Shown: positions 1 through 9,304, counted from the stretch's first letter. The stretch: 20,281 nt of DNA from K23-9 sp049680365 (GCA_049680365.1 JBAUHQ010000007.1:1-20281), one strand, 5' to 3'. Numbers and translations: made by a program. Notes: a model not told the origin generated them from the sequence alone.

Positions 1-753
1 AGTCAGTTCTATACCACCGTTCGGGATGCTGTTGCAAAACATCCGGACTGGGTAGACGAGGTGCGTAAAGGAACCGTTCGCTGGGCCTATCCCAACGACG
101 CTGCTCGCAACTGGTGGGCCGACACGGCCGACCAACTGGTCAAGGACAGTGCCTTAAACGGAATATTCGGTGACGGCGCGCCGGGAGCCAACGCACGCGG
201 CCAAATCAAAAGTGTCGAAAACTGCTTGAAGCGATTGTCCAGTTTCGTCATCTATAATGGCTACCGCGTTCAGTCCTCCACGAAGTGCGCCGCCGGTGCG
301 AGCACACTCGTTGAAACAGACGGCGTCTTCTGCGAAGCCTTCTTTCGATCTTCAGTTGAAACCGCTGATGAAGGCGTGAAGCTGATGGAGGAATTGTTAG
401 CCATCCCGCCGGACAAATATATTCTTTGCCGCGGAGCCGGGGACGGTGCCTTTGGTTCCACTCACGACTTTACACTCGCCAGCTACTTGATCATCGCCAA
501 CGACTACTCCTTTTACAGTTGGGGCGGCGTTGAGAACTCTTACGCAGCCGACGACTCGCTCATTTACTGGTCCGACGATTTTGGTCACGAGATCGGCAAA
601 CCGTTGGGCAAGGCCACCAGAGACGGCTACGCCTATCACCGCGATTTTGAGCACTGCAGCGTGGTTGTGAACTTGGAAACAAAAACCTCGTCCATCGTCT
701 GGAAACCCGTGGACAATAAAATCACTCCATCAAACGACGAAATTGAAAAATGA
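1..753 (+). CDS. Putative glycoside hydrolase, 3' part (5' end outside window)
   Basis: The frame is open from base 1, so the gene starts upstream and only the last 250 residues are seen. The first in-frame start-like codon (GTG at 61) is not a true start, because coding continues before it. Visible features fit the second half of a TIM-barrel enzyme of the uncharacterised planctomycete 'putative glycoside hydrolase' type (GHL15-like). These are a buried strand GIFGDGAPG, a later strand LVETDGVFCEAFF with acidic residues, an aromatic stretch YSFYSWGG, and a C-terminal beta domain with LGKPLGKATRDGYAYHRDF followed by VVVNLE. The last stretch is the usual end of such glycosidases. The stop overlaps a possible ATG of the esterase downstream (ATGA at 750-753), which suggests co-transcription. 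The family call is by pattern recognition only; substrate unknown. Confidence 0.6.
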   Translation, partial: SQFYTTVRDAVAKHPDWVDEVRKGTVRWAYPNDAARNWWADTADQLVKDSALNGIFGDGAPGANARGQIKSVENCLKRLSSFVIYNGYRVQSSTKCAAGASTLVETDGVFCEAFFRSSVETADEGVKLMEELLAIPPDKYILCRGAGDGAFGSTHDFTLASYLIIANDYSFYSWGGVENSYAADDSLIYWSDDFGHEIGKPLGKATRDGYAYHRDFEHCSVVVNLETKTSSIVWKPVDNKITPSNDEIEK

Positions 754-806
754 AATCGCAGTTTATGAACGACACCGTGGAACCAGACACTAACGGATGC
801 AAAAGA

Positions 807-1790
807 ATGAGAATTTACACGGTCGCGGCCATCATGTTTGCTCTTACAGCAACCAGCGGCATCACAGCTCAAGAGGTAAAGCGTCAGCGTAACGCGCCGC
901 GTGAGACCAAGGGAGCCAAGTACCTGGAGACCGGCGGAGAGAGCAAGCTGGAAGTTGTCTACAAGAAGGTTTCAGAGAAAGACCTCAAGCTGGACCTGTA
1001 TTACCCGACGGCCAAACGCTCCGAAAAATGTCCGGTGATTGTCTTCACTCACGGTGGAGGATGGGCCGCAGGTAATCGGTACAAGGCGGCCAGTGGATCT
1101 TTTGCGACAGTCTTTGAACAGTTGATTAAGGAAGGTTTCGCGGTCGCGCCCGTTTCCTACCGACTGGCAAAGAAAGATAGCAATGTGACAATTCGTGATT
1201 GCGTCATCGACTGCAAAGATGCCGTTCGCTACCTGGCAAAGAATAGTGAATCGCTTGGGATTGATCCGATGCGGATTTTTGTAATGGGAGACTCTGCAGG
1301 CGGCCAGATCACACAAATGCTGCTACTGGCATCGCCTGAACAGTTGCCGGGTGATCCCGAGCTTGCCGAAGTCCCCTACAAGATGGTTGCCGGCGTCTCT
1401 TGGTATGGGCCATGTGATTTTGAGAAGATGGAACTGTTTAACCACGATGGCAGTGCTAATTTCAAGGATCGGTTTGCCGCCCGCATTCTAGGCTCCGATT
1501 CAGAACCAAAAGATAAGTTGGCACGTTACCGCGAAGTCAGTCCGATCAATTACCTGAGTAAGGACAGCCCGCCACTGCTGATGATTCAGGGTGACAAGGA
1601 TACGACCATTCCAGTCAAGCATGCTCACTTCATGAATCAGAAAGCAACCGAAGTCGAAGCACCTGTTGAGGTCATGATCATCAAAAACGCTGGTCATAAC
1701 TGGCGTAAGGTCGATGCAGAAATCGATCCTTCGCGGGAAACAATTGTCCAGCGCACGGTGCAGTTCTTTGTCGACCATCTCAGTAAGTAG
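807..1790 (+). CDS. Secreted alpha/beta-hydrolase esterase (BD-FAE/lipase-like)
   Basis: An alpha/beta-hydrolase-fold esterase, probably deacylating a carbohydrate or small ester outside the cytoplasm. The catalytic set is complete. Numbered from the upstream ATG at 750, the oxyanion-hole motif is HGGGW at 101-105, the nucleophile elbow GDSAGG has Ser182, the acid is Asp284 in GDKDTTIP, and the base is His316 in AGHNW. I chose the ATG at 807 because it begins a clean signal peptide (MRIYTVAAIMFALTATSGITA) that ends before Gln-Glu. The in-frame ATG at 750 would put 19 polar residues before it. No strong ribosome binding site marks either start. It follows the glycoside hydrolase directly and is followed by a hairpin. 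Length (327 residues) is normal for the family. Substrate unknown. Confidence 0.88.
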   Translation: MRIYTVAAIMFALTATSGITAQEVKRQRNAPRETKGAKYLETGGESKLEVVYKKVSEKDLKLDLYYPTAKRSEKCPVIVFTHGGGWAAGNRYKAASGSFATVFEQLIKEGFAVAPVSYRLAKKDSNVTIRDCVIDCKDAVRYLAKNSESLGIDPMRIFVMGDSAGGQITQMLLLASPEQLPGDPELAEVPYKMVAGVSWYGPCDFEKMELFNHDGSANFKDRFAARILGSDSEPKDKLARYREVSPINYLSKDSPPLLMIQGDKDTTIPVKHAHFMNQKATEVEAPVEVMIIKNAGHNWRKVDAEIDPSRETIVQRTVQFFVDHLSK

Positions 1791-1797
1791 AGTCATC

Positions 1798-1818
1798 TTC
1801 CGTAGTTAGGCTACGGAA
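1798..1818. terminator. Perfect 8-bp hairpin after the esterase gene
   Basis: TTCCGTAG (1798-1805), a 5-base loop TTAGG, then CTACGGAA (1811-1818) form a perfect 8-bp stem seven bases after the esterase stop. It is followed by A-rich rather than T-rich DNA, so a classical intrinsic terminator on the plus strand is not proven. It could equally be a small palindromic repeat. Confidence 0.45.
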
Positions 1819-1896
1819 AAATCACCAACAACAAGAGACTGTTGTACTTGGCAAATCCATCTGCGGCACACAACCAAAATCGTCAGAATCACAATA

Positions 1897-4800
1897 ATGA
1901 ATGAATCCCTAGTTCAATCGACGCATCATCAGTCACTCGTTGGACTGTTCACCGGAGTCGTGGCAATCGCCGGTTTGTTCACCAGCGATGTGCATGCGCA
2001 ATCGGATTTTGTTGAACAGTTCAAGTTTAGTGGCGGAATCGTCGTCGCGATTGATTTCGACGACGGAGAATCGATTGCGAAATTGGCGACCGACGGACCG
2101 TTCGTCATTCACGGGCTGTTGCACGATGAGGCCCGCGTCGTGGCGGCACGGCAGGCGATTCGGCAGGCAGGTGTTTACGGCAAGGTTTCCTGCGACCTCT
2201 ACAACGGGCAAGACCTGCCCTATGTGGATGGATTGGTGAATCTGGTGCTGTGCAAAGAGTCGTGCAAGGTTCCCGAAGCGGAGTTAATGCGAGTACTCGT
2301 TCCTGGCGGGCGTCTTGTCGTGGAAGGGGCGAACGGCTGGAAGAAGCGAGCGAAGCCGGTTCCCGACGGCCTGGATGAATGGAATCAGTTCCTGCATGGC
2401 GCGGACAACAATGGCGTTTCGCTGGATGATGTCGGCCCACCCCAACGACTTCGCTGGCACGACACGCCGGAGTACGGACGATCCAAGTCGCTTTCACCGT
2501 CCTTGACGAACATGGTCTCTGCCGATGGTGTGTTGCTGACGATTGAGGACCGGGCGACGACAGAAGACATCAACGCACCAGTCGACTACCAGCTAGTGGC
2601 GCGAGACGGCTTCAACGGGATCGAGCTGTGGAGGCGACCGATGAAGCAATGGAGCGAGTGGCAGACTGGCAGCATTAAATCGATTCCGACACAACAACAG
2701 CGTTGCCTGGCCGCTGTCGGCAACATGGTTTACGTCTGTTCGGGTTTCGGTGATCCTGTCACGGCTTTTTCGATTCGCAACGGTGCCGAAAAGCAGGTGT
2801 ACGAACACACGAAACTGGCTGCGGAATTCGTCGTTGATGGGGAGACTCTTTATGTGATCAAGGGAACGCCTTACAAACTACCCAGTGCAGCGGAGGCTGA
2901 TGGTCGCGTTCAGCTTTGCGCTGTTAATTTGAAAGATGGCGTTGTTCTCTGGAGTCGCGTTTTTGCAGATAAAGGCGCTGCTGACGAGCACGCTGGCGAC
3001 GAATACACCGGGGGCACGTTCGCCGTGAAAGGTTCTCGCGTCGTCTATCACAGCACCAGCGGTTTAACCTGTCTCAACAGTGCCAGTGGAGAGTTGATGT
3101 GGACGGAATCGGTTCCGGTCAAGGCCGTGCCACCTGCGACGAAAGAGGGCGGCAGAGCCCTCCGACGGGGAAAAAAGCCAAGCAACTCGGATCTGTTTTC
3201 CTCCAACATCCATCCGACGATCGTGCTGACCGAAGACACGGTTTTGTGCGCCATTCATGACACCATGACGGCAAAGAATCTTGCTGACGGTAAAACGCTC
3301 TGGTCGGCGCAGGCCGGTAAAAACTACATGAAGAGCACAGAGATCTTCTTTGCAGGTGGATTGGTGTGGAGCCGCGATCTGAACGGGCACGATCCGAAAA
3401 CCGGTGACGTCGTCCGCACGCTGGCGCAGGAGATGACCGGTCCCATGTCACACGACCGCTGCTACCGCAATCGCATCACGCATCGGTACTATCTCAATAG
3501 CGCTTCGGGCGGCGCCGACTTCGTCAAACTTGATGGAACGGCAGAGTCGCCGAATCCTTGGGCACGTTCGACTTGCGGATTGGCCGTGATGCCCGCTAAT
3601 GGCATGCTCTACAACGGCCCCTATGTTTGTCAGTGTGCCATTGGAACCATGGCCACTGGAGTGAATGGATTTTACAACGGCAGCGGCAACACCGACTGCC
3701 GCTTCACCGTTGAGATCGAACCGCGTTTGGTGAAAGGGCCTGCTTTTGAAAATGGCGACGGTCCTGCAGCTTCGGCGGACGACTGGCCGACGTACCGCTT
3801 TTCCAATATGCGCAGCGGTGTCGCATCGGAGCGTACGCCGGAAGAACTTGCCGTCAAATGGAAGGTCGATATCGGGTCGCACCCCACCGCGCCGGTCGTC
3901 GCTGGTGACAGTGTCTATGTTGCCGATCGCGACGGCTACACGCTCTATTGCTTGAATCGAGAAGACGGTAGCACTCGCTGGGATTTTGTCGCCGACGGAC
4001 GCATCGACAGCCCGCCTACTTATTATCAAGGCTTGATCCTGGTCGGCAGTCGTGGCGGATCGGTCTATTGCCTGCGGGCATCCGACGGCCAGTTGGCGTG
4101 GAAGTTTAACGGCATGCCCCAGCAGCAGTTGATCTGTGATACGGGTCGCCTCGAATCCGCCTGGCCGGTACATGGCAGCATCATGATGTTTGATGGCACG
4201 GCTTATTTCGCGGCTGGGCGAAGCACATTTCTGGATGGCGGTATTGCCGTGTTTGGACTCGACCCGATCACCGGCGAGACGAAGCACAGCAGAATCATGC
4301 ACGGCCCCTTTGAAGACGAAACACAAAGTTTTCCCGTTCAAGCAAGCGGACAGTTCCAGTTGGAAGGCTGCAAGGGCGATATTTTCTCTTGCTCAGGCGA
4401 CGAACTGTTCATGCGCAACCAGGCCTTCCAGCCCGATCTTACACCGATCATGACCAAGAAAGTCAAGGCGTTGCACCTGATGGCTTCTCCGGGTTTTCTT
4501 AACGAATCGCCACAACATCGCACTTACTGGACGGTCGATCGCGATCTTCGCTACGGCGGCGCGATGGGCAAGTTTGGCGCTGGTCCGGCGGGAGACACGA
4601 TCGCTTTCGATGGCAAGCTGTTCTATGAGATTCGCGGTTACGCGCCCGGACGAAATCTGCCAGGTCGCGGACGGGGACTCGATCAGTTGGAACTCTACAG
4701 CGTTTATTCAGGAAGCTACGGCGGCATCAGCGTCAAAGAGGAAAAGTCCATCCCCGCGATGGGCAAGTGGCAGCAGCGTTGGACGACGCCCACGCCCTTT

Positions 4801-5064
4801 GCCGGACATGCGATCGTCGCAGCTGAAAACACGGTGATGGCAGCGGGTGTCCCGATGCTGAAAGGATACTCCGATGTAGACACCAATGCTTCCTACGCAG
4901 GTGAGCAAGGCGGTATCGCCTGGCTGTTGGACGCAAACGATGGTCACCAGTTGCAGGAACTGCGTTTCGATTCGGCACCCGTCTGGGACGGCATCGCGAT
5001 CGCCCACGGCAGTTACTTCATCTGTCTGAAAGATGGATCGCTCCTGTGCTTTTCCGCAAAATAA
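1897..5064 (+). CDS. Exported methyltransferase-like / PQQ beta-propeller fusion protein
   Basis: A 1055-residue exported protein. Residues 1-35 form a signal peptide (hydrophobic core GLFTGVVAIAGLF, ending VHAQ). Residues about 45-150 resemble a class I SAM-methyltransferase Rossmann unit: a GGIVVAIDFDDG first strand, VIHGLLHDEARVVAARQAI, YGKVSCDLYNGQDLPYVDGLVNLVL and LMRVLVPGGRLVVEG. The glycine-rich SAM motif is degenerate (DFDDGES instead of a GxGxG loop), so catalysis is doubtful. The rest is rich in PQQ-type blade repeats such as LYCLNREDGSTRWDF, VYCLRASDGQLAWKF and LTCLNSASGELMW, which suggests one or two eight-bladed propellers (BamB/quinoprotein-like). WPTYR near residue 630 marks the start of the second propeller. 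This fusion is known from planctomycetes and verrucomicrobia as uncharacterised proteins. It likely acts in the periplasm, and ligand and role are unknown. There is no clear Shine-Dalgarno at the ATG. Confidence 0.85.
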   Translation: MNESLVQSTHHQSLVGLFTGVVAIAGLFTSDVHAQSDFVEQFKFSGGIVVAIDFDDGESIAKLATDGPFVIHGLLHDEARVVAARQAIRQAGVYGKVSCDLYNGQDLPYVDGLVNLVLCKESCKVPEAELMRVLVPGGRLVVEGANGWKKRAKPVPDGLDEWNQFLHGADNNGVSLDDVGPPQRLRWHDTPEYGRSKSLSPSLTNMVSADGVLLTIEDRATTEDINAPVDYQLVARDGFNGIELWRRPMKQWSEWQTGSIKSIPTQQQRCLAAVGNMVYVCSGFGDPVTAFSIRNGAEKQVYEHTKLAAEFVVDGETLYVIKGTPYKLPSAAEADGRVQLCAVNLKDGVVLWSRVFADKGAADEHAGDEYTGGTFAVKGSRVVYHSTSGLTCLNSASGELMWTESVPVKAVPPATKEGGRALRRGKKPSNSDLFSSNIHPTIVLTEDTVLCAIHDTMTAKNLADGKTLWSAQAGKNYMKSTEIFFAGGLVWSRDLNGHDPKTGDVVRTLAQEMTGPMSHDRCYRNRITHRYYLNSASGGADFVKLDGTAESPNPWARSTCGLAVMPANGMLYNGPYVCQCAIGTMATGVNGFYNGSGNTDCRFTVEIEPRLVKGPAFENGDGPAASADDWPTYRFSNMRSGVASERTPEELAVKWKVDIGSHPTAPVVAGDSVYVADRDGYTLYCLNREDGSTRWDFVADGRIDSPPTYYQGLILVGSRGGSVYCLRASDGQLAWKFNGMPQQQLICDTGRLESAWPVHGSIMMFDGTAYFAAGRSTFLDGGIAVFGLDPITGETKHSRIMHGPFEDETQSFPVQASGQFQLEGCKGDIFSCSGDELFMRNQAFQPDLTPIMTKKVKALHLMASPGFLNESPQHRTYWTVDRDLRYGGAMGKFGAGPAGDTIAFDGKLFYEIRGYAPGRNLPGRGRGLDQLELYSVYSGSYGGISVKEEKSIPAMGKWQQRWTTPTPFAGHAIVAAENTVMAAGVPMLKGYSDVDTNASYAGEQGGIAWLLDANDGHQLQELRFDSAPVWDGIAIAHGSYFICLKDGSLLCFSAK

Positions 5065-5102
5065 CTAATTCGCAATGGAGAGAAACGTGACGATCAAGCT
5101 GA

Positions 5103-5137
5103 CTGCCGAAAAGTAGGTCTTCGACACTTTTCGGCAG
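5103..5137. repeat. Perfect 12-bp inverted repeat, hairpin between PQQ and DUF1592 genes
   Basis: CTGCCGAAAAGT (5103-5114) is the exact reverse complement of ACTTTTCGGCAG (5126-5137). The 11-base loop contains GTC-TTC-GAC, which can extend the stem across a 2-base bulge. No T-run follows. It may be a transcription attenuator or terminator between two operon genes, or a dispersed palindromic repeat. The rest of the 5065-5211 gap holds only a 13-codon open frame (ATG at 5075) that ends inside the hairpin. Confidence 0.7.
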
Positions 5138-5211
5138 GTTGCTGTCCTAAGTGTTGGTCTAATCAGATTGATCGGAAACGGCATGGAGAAGCGCGAAACA
5201 ACCGAGTGATT

Positions 5212-7881
5212 ATGAATAGTTCTATCCGTCTATTTGCCGTCGGCATTTTTCTGTTTGCGACTTCATTGCAGGCGGAGGAGTTGACGCTGGAACAGATCAA
5301 AGTGGCGGGGGCGACTCAATCGAAATATCGCTCGATGGTTTCGCGTCCCGTTTCCAGCGTTTCTCCCAAGGCAAACTTGGAATCGTTTCGTAAGGAAGTC
5401 GAACCGGCGCTGAAGAAGGCATGCTATGAGTGTCATGGACCCGGGACTGCGGAAGGCGATTTTCGCGTCGACACCTTGGATCCGGATCTGCTGCACGGAC
5501 AAGATGTCGATTGGTGGCTGGACGTTTCTGCGGCAGTCACCAATGGCGAGATGCCACCGAAGGATGGTCCCAAACTGGCCGACGACGATCGCAGCAAGAT
5601 CATCGATTGGCTCTCCGCTGAGATTCAGGTCGCCTCGCAGGTACGCCGCGCTGCACAAGGGCAATCTTCGTTTCGACGGATGACGCGTTACGAGTACAAC
5701 TACGCGCTGCAAGATTTGCTTGGGCTTGAATTGGAATTCGCAAAGGACTTGCCGCCCGATCCCGTGTCCGAACACGGTTTCAAAAATAGTTCCGAAATGC
5801 TGCAGATGTCAGCCAAGCAGTACGCTGACTATCTGGAGATCAATCGCAGTGCACTGAACCGGGCCACGGTGCGCGGTGAGCGGCCCGATGTGTTGTACTG
5901 GGGCGTTTCGGCTGCACGGGCGGCAACCAGGAAAACAAAAACACGTCAGGAACTGGATGCCGAAATCGAGTTGCAGGCAACGGAGACACCTGCCGCTCAG
6001 CGAGGTGATCGCGGTGGCAGGCGTGGGCCCGGTGGTAAGGGTGCTCACTACTTGAACACAAAAACGGGCAAAACGTCGTCGGCCAACTGGCAGTTCCGTC
6101 GGGCGGTCAACGCATGGGCGCCCGTGACGACTCTTCCTGCTGTGCCTGTGCCTTCGGACTATGTTGCTGTGCTTCCGACTGGACAAGGGCTGATCGTCGA
6201 ACTTGGAAATCGGCTACCGGACGAAGGGACACTACGAGTTCGCGTTCGTGCGTGGCGAGTTTCCACCGAATCCGATCAGATCCCCAGCCTCGCGTTGGAC
6301 TTCGGCTGGCAAGGAAACAACAACTCGAAGGGCTCCGTCAGAATCAGTGCCCGTGACCTCCAGATCCGCGCGGCTGCTGAGGAACCGCAGTTCTATCAGT
6401 GGGATATTCCATTGAGCGAGATCTATCCACGTAATCCGGCGCGCGCGACTGTGAAATTGGGCGCGCCGAAGAGTACCAATCCGTCCGAATACATTGAACT
6501 GCAAAACACGTCGCTTTCACCATCCGCTGACGTACAGTTTGATTACGTCGAGGTGTCGGCTCCGGTCTACGAGCAATGGCCGCCCGCTTCGCACACCGAG
6601 GTTTTCATCGCCAGCGATAATAGCGATGACGAAAACGCGTATGCGCGGGAAATCGTGGCGCGATTTATGAGACGGGCTTGGCGGCGTAGCGTCACCGATG
6701 CAGAAGTCGATTTGAAGATGGAGTTTTTTGAATCGATTCGCCCCGTCTGCGAAGACTTTCAGCATGCCGTGATCGAGGTGTTGGCTACGGTATTGTCTTC
6801 TCCGCGATTTCTGTATCTGGTTCAGTCCGATCGATCGCCAGCGGGAGCGGATGGATCGTTAACAAATACAATTGACGAATTTGAGCTCGCAACTCGCCTG
6901 TCGATGTTCCTCTGGTGCAGTACGCCAGATGGCGAATTGCTGGCGCTCGCAGCAAACGGGCGACTTGGCGAAAAGGACCAGTTGGTCCGTCAGACTCGGC
7001 GCATGCTTGCCGATCCGAAGCATGAGCGTTTTACGAAGCAATTTGTTCGGCAGTGGTTGAACATGGACTTGTTGGACTTTCTTTCCGTTGATCGAGCGAC
7101 TTATCCACAGTACGACGGCACTTTGAAGGAAGCGATGCAACACGAGCCGATCGCATTTTTCGAGGAGATGCTTCAAGGTGATCGCAGCGTGATGGATTTC
7201 ATTCACGCCGATTACGCGATGGTCAATGGGCGACTGGCTCAGCACTACGGAATCAGCGGCGTCAACGGAATCAACTTTCAAAAAGTATCGCTGAGTTCGG
7301 AAAACTCTCGCGGCGGATTGTTAACGATGGCCGGGTTGCTGGCGATGAATTCCGATGGCAAAGATTCGCATCCGCTCAAACGCGGCATCTGGTTGTTGGA
7401 GAGTATTTTGAACGATCCACCACCTCCGCCACCGCCGGCCGTTCCCGAGATCGATTTGGCCGATCCCGATATTTTGAAAATGACGCTGAAGGAGCGGATG
7501 GAGGATCATCGCGACCAGCCGGCATGTTTTGCGTGCCATGTGAAGATCGACCCGTGGGGCATCGCCCTGGAAAACTTCGATGCCATCGGAAACTGGCGCA
7601 CGCAGAGCCAAGGAAAAGATATCGACGCGTCCAGCCTGTTGTTCAACGAGTTTCAGCTTGACGGCGTCGAGGGACTGAAACGCTATTTGCTTGCCAACCG
7701 ACAAGACCAATTCGCATTGGCAATGGTTTACAAAATGACGACCTTCGCTCTCGGGCGACCGCTGGCATTTGGCGATCGCGCACGTGTCGAGCGGTTGACT
7801 GCCGATTTCAGAAATAGTGGGGACGGACTTGCGACGTTGGTTACATTGATTGTGACCAGCGATCTATTTCAGTCGCCTTGA
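5212..7881 (+). CDS. Cytochrome c / DUF1587-DUF1595-DUF1592-DUF1588-DUF1585 protein
   Basis: A large planctomycete-type exported haem protein, 889 residues from the ATG at 5212. A GTG two codons upstream at 5206 is the alternative start, and residue numbers here use it. The signal peptide core is LFAVGIFLFATSLQA. A mono-haem domain follows with CYECH (Cys73, Cys76, His77) and a possible axial Met in NGEMPP (about 115). DUF1587 starts at about 155 (RRMTRYEYNYALQDLLG). A beta-rich segment of about 200 residues follows. DUF1595 lies near 470-530, DUF1592 about 550-680, DUF1588 about 695-800, and DUF1585 at the C-terminus (ALGRPLAFGD). A second CxxCH, CFACH at 774-778, sits in DUF1588, as is usual. 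The family's function is unestablished; an electron-transfer or oxidative role on polymers is inference. It is followed 20 bases later by DUF1552, its standard partner. Confidence 0.92.
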   Translation: MNSSIRLFAVGIFLFATSLQAEELTLEQIKVAGATQSKYRSMVSRPVSSVSPKANLESFRKEVEPALKKACYECHGPGTAEGDFRVDTLDPDLLHGQDVDWWLDVSAAVTNGEMPPKDGPKLADDDRSKIIDWLSAEIQVASQVRRAAQGQSSFRRMTRYEYNYALQDLLGLELEFAKDLPPDPVSEHGFKNSSEMLQMSAKQYADYLEINRSALNRATVRGERPDVLYWGVSAARAATRKTKTRQELDAEIELQATETPAAQRGDRGGRRGPGGKGAHYLNTKTGKTSSANWQFRRAVNAWAPVTTLPAVPVPSDYVAVLPTGQGLIVELGNRLPDEGTLRVRVRAWRVSTESDQIPSLALDFGWQGNNNSKGSVRISARDLQIRAAAEEPQFYQWDIPLSEIYPRNPARATVKLGAPKSTNPSEYIELQNTSLSPSADVQFDYVEVSAPVYEQWPPASHTEVFIASDNSDDENAYAREIVARFMRRAWRRSVTDAEVDLKMEFFESIRPVCEDFQHAVIEVLATVLSSPRFLYLVQSDRSPAGADGSLTNTIDEFELATRLSMFLWCSTPDGELLALAANGRLGEKDQLVRQTRRMLADPKHERFTKQFVRQWLNMDLLDFLSVDRATYPQYDGTLKEAMQHEPIAFFEEMLQGDRSVMDFIHADYAMVNGRLAQHYGISGVNGINFQKVSLSSENSRGGLLTMAGLLAMNSDGKDSHPLKRGIWLLESILNDPPPPPPPAVPEIDLADPDILKMTLKERMEDHRDQPACFACHVKIDPWGIALENFDAIGNWRTQSQGKDIDASSLLFNEFQLDGVEGLKRYLLANRQDQFALAMVYKMTTFALGRPLAFGDRARVERLTADFRNSGDGLATLVTLIVTSDLFQSP

Positions 7882-7900
7882 AATATCAGGAACAACCAAC

Positions 7901-9304
7901 ATGAAGACTCCAAAGTACTCCCAAGGCCGTAGGACATTCCTTCGTAGTAGCGCTGGCTTCGCACTTGCCCTTCCAGCATTCGAAACGTTTTCCGCAGCTG
8001 CCAGTGCTGCTGAGAACCGCGTCAGTCGCAAACGGCTCGCCTGTTTCTACTTGCCCAATGGTGTGCCGATGCCCCGCGCAGACGATCCGGCATTCGAGGA
8101 CTGGTCGTGGTTTCCGCAAGGGGCGAAGGAAGACTTCAAGTTCAGCAAATGTCTTGATCCGTTGGAACCGCTGCGGGACGAGTTGACGGTTCTGTCGGGC
8201 TTGTCACACCCGGCAGCCCGCACCGTTCACGGTCATTCCAATGCCGACCAATTTCTTACCGGTGCAGACACGGGTGGGCGGGGCGATTACAAGAACACGA
8301 TTTCGCTGGATCAAGTTTACGCGGATCATGTTGGAGCACAGACGCGAATCTCGTCGCTTGTCATGTCGACCGACGGAGGCGTGGGAACGCCCCGAGGTAC
8401 GCAGACGATGTCGTTCGCTCGCAGCGGACGTCCGATCCCGGCAGAGAACAAACCGAAACGCGTGTTCGACGAACTGTTCGTTAAACGTGATGGCAACGCA
8501 GTTCGACGCTTGGCCCTCAACAAGAGTGCACTTGACGAACTCATGGGCGATGCCAAGTCCTTGCGAAAGGACTTGTCGACGCACGACCAGAAGACGTTTG
8601 ATGAGTTTCTTGATTCGGTGCGAAGTACCGAATCGAAAGTCCAAAAGGCCGCGCGTTGGATCGACCTGCCGCTGCCCACCGTCGATGTCGATCACTTGAA
8701 TCTGGATATCACGCCCGATGATCCGCGCGAGTATATCCAGACGATGTATGAATTGATTTATCTCGCCTTCAAAACCGACTCGACGCGCGTTGCGACCTAT
8801 ATGATCGCTAAGGAACTTGGTGACGGGATCAGCGATTATTTGGCGAAGGCCGTCGATTTGCCTTTGACGCATAAGCTCTCGCACGACACAAAGCTGCCGG
8901 ATGGCTGGAAGAACTTCGGCACCTATTGCCGTTTTCAAGCCGAAGAGTTCGGTCGCTTCGCCGCTAGACTCAACTCGACCCCCGAGCCTGCAGGCGAAGG
9001 ATCGATGCTGGACAATACGCTTCTGCTTTGGGGGTCTGCCTCCAGTGCCTTCCACCTCTCGCGAAACTATCCGCTGGTTTTGGCTGGTGGTAAGCGAATG
9101 GGTTTTAAACACGGTCAATACCTGGACTACGCCGGAGAAGGAGCCTACCGCGGAGGCTGGGCTCCGGGCGACACCGAACCGTATAAGCTGAAATCAACCC
9201 AGGAAGATCTTCCCCTGTCGAATCTCTACGTCACCATGCTGCAAAGGTTAGGTGTCGAAACGGAATCCTTCGCCGGCAACACCGGAACCATTTCCGAAGT
9301 CTGA
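7901..9304 (+). CDS. DUF1552 family Tat-exported protein
   Basis: A DUF1552 protein of 467 residues, full length for the family. The N-terminus carries a twin-arginine signal (GRRTFLRSSAG, arginines 10-11) and an AAASAAE cleavage region, so it is probably folded before export. Family features visible are RLACFYLPNGVPMP, LTVLSGLSHP with a following HGHSNADQFLTG, SLDQVYADHVG, LNLDITPDDPREYIQTMYELIYLAF, and a C-terminal NTLLLWGSASS/YPLVLAGG region. That region resembles the alkaline-phosphatase/sulfatase-like fold of the related DUF1501 group. AGGAA at 7888-7892 is a good ribosome binding site. Only 19 bases separate it from the cytochrome/DUF1592 gene, and this adjacent pair recurs across planctomycetes, so the two likely work together. 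Biochemical function is not established. Confidence 0.93.
   Translation: MKTPKYSQGRRTFLRSSAGFALALPAFETFSAAASAAENRVSRKRLACFYLPNGVPMPRADDPAFEDWSWFPQGAKEDFKFSKCLDPLEPLRDELTVLSGLSHPAARTVHGHSNADQFLTGADTGGRGDYKNTISLDQVYADHVGAQTRISSLVMSTDGGVGTPRGTQTMSFARSGRPIPAENKPKRVFDELFVKRDGNAVRRLALNKSALDELMGDAKSLRKDLSTHDQKTFDEFLDSVRSTESKVQKAARWIDLPLPTVDVDHLNLDITPDDPREYIQTMYELIYLAFKTDSTRVATYMIAKELGDGISDYLAKAVDLPLTHKLSHDTKLPDGWKNFGTYCRFQAEEFGRFAARLNSTPEPAGEGSMLDNTLLLWGSASSAFHLSRNYPLVLAGGKRMGFKHGQYLDYAGEGAYRGGWAPGDTEPYKLKSTQEDLPLSNLYVTMLQRLGVETESFAGNTGTISEV

Noticed and set aside
3448..4341. Long open frame (297 codons) on the minus strand inside the PQQ gene
   Set aside because: It is antisense to clear PQQ-propeller coding sequence, has no domain pattern, and its openness follows from the codon use of the plus-strand gene.
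8204..9118. Open frame of 304 codons on the minus strand inside the DUF1552 gene
   Set aside because: Antisense shadow of a well-recognised family protein; the translation shows no recognisable motif.
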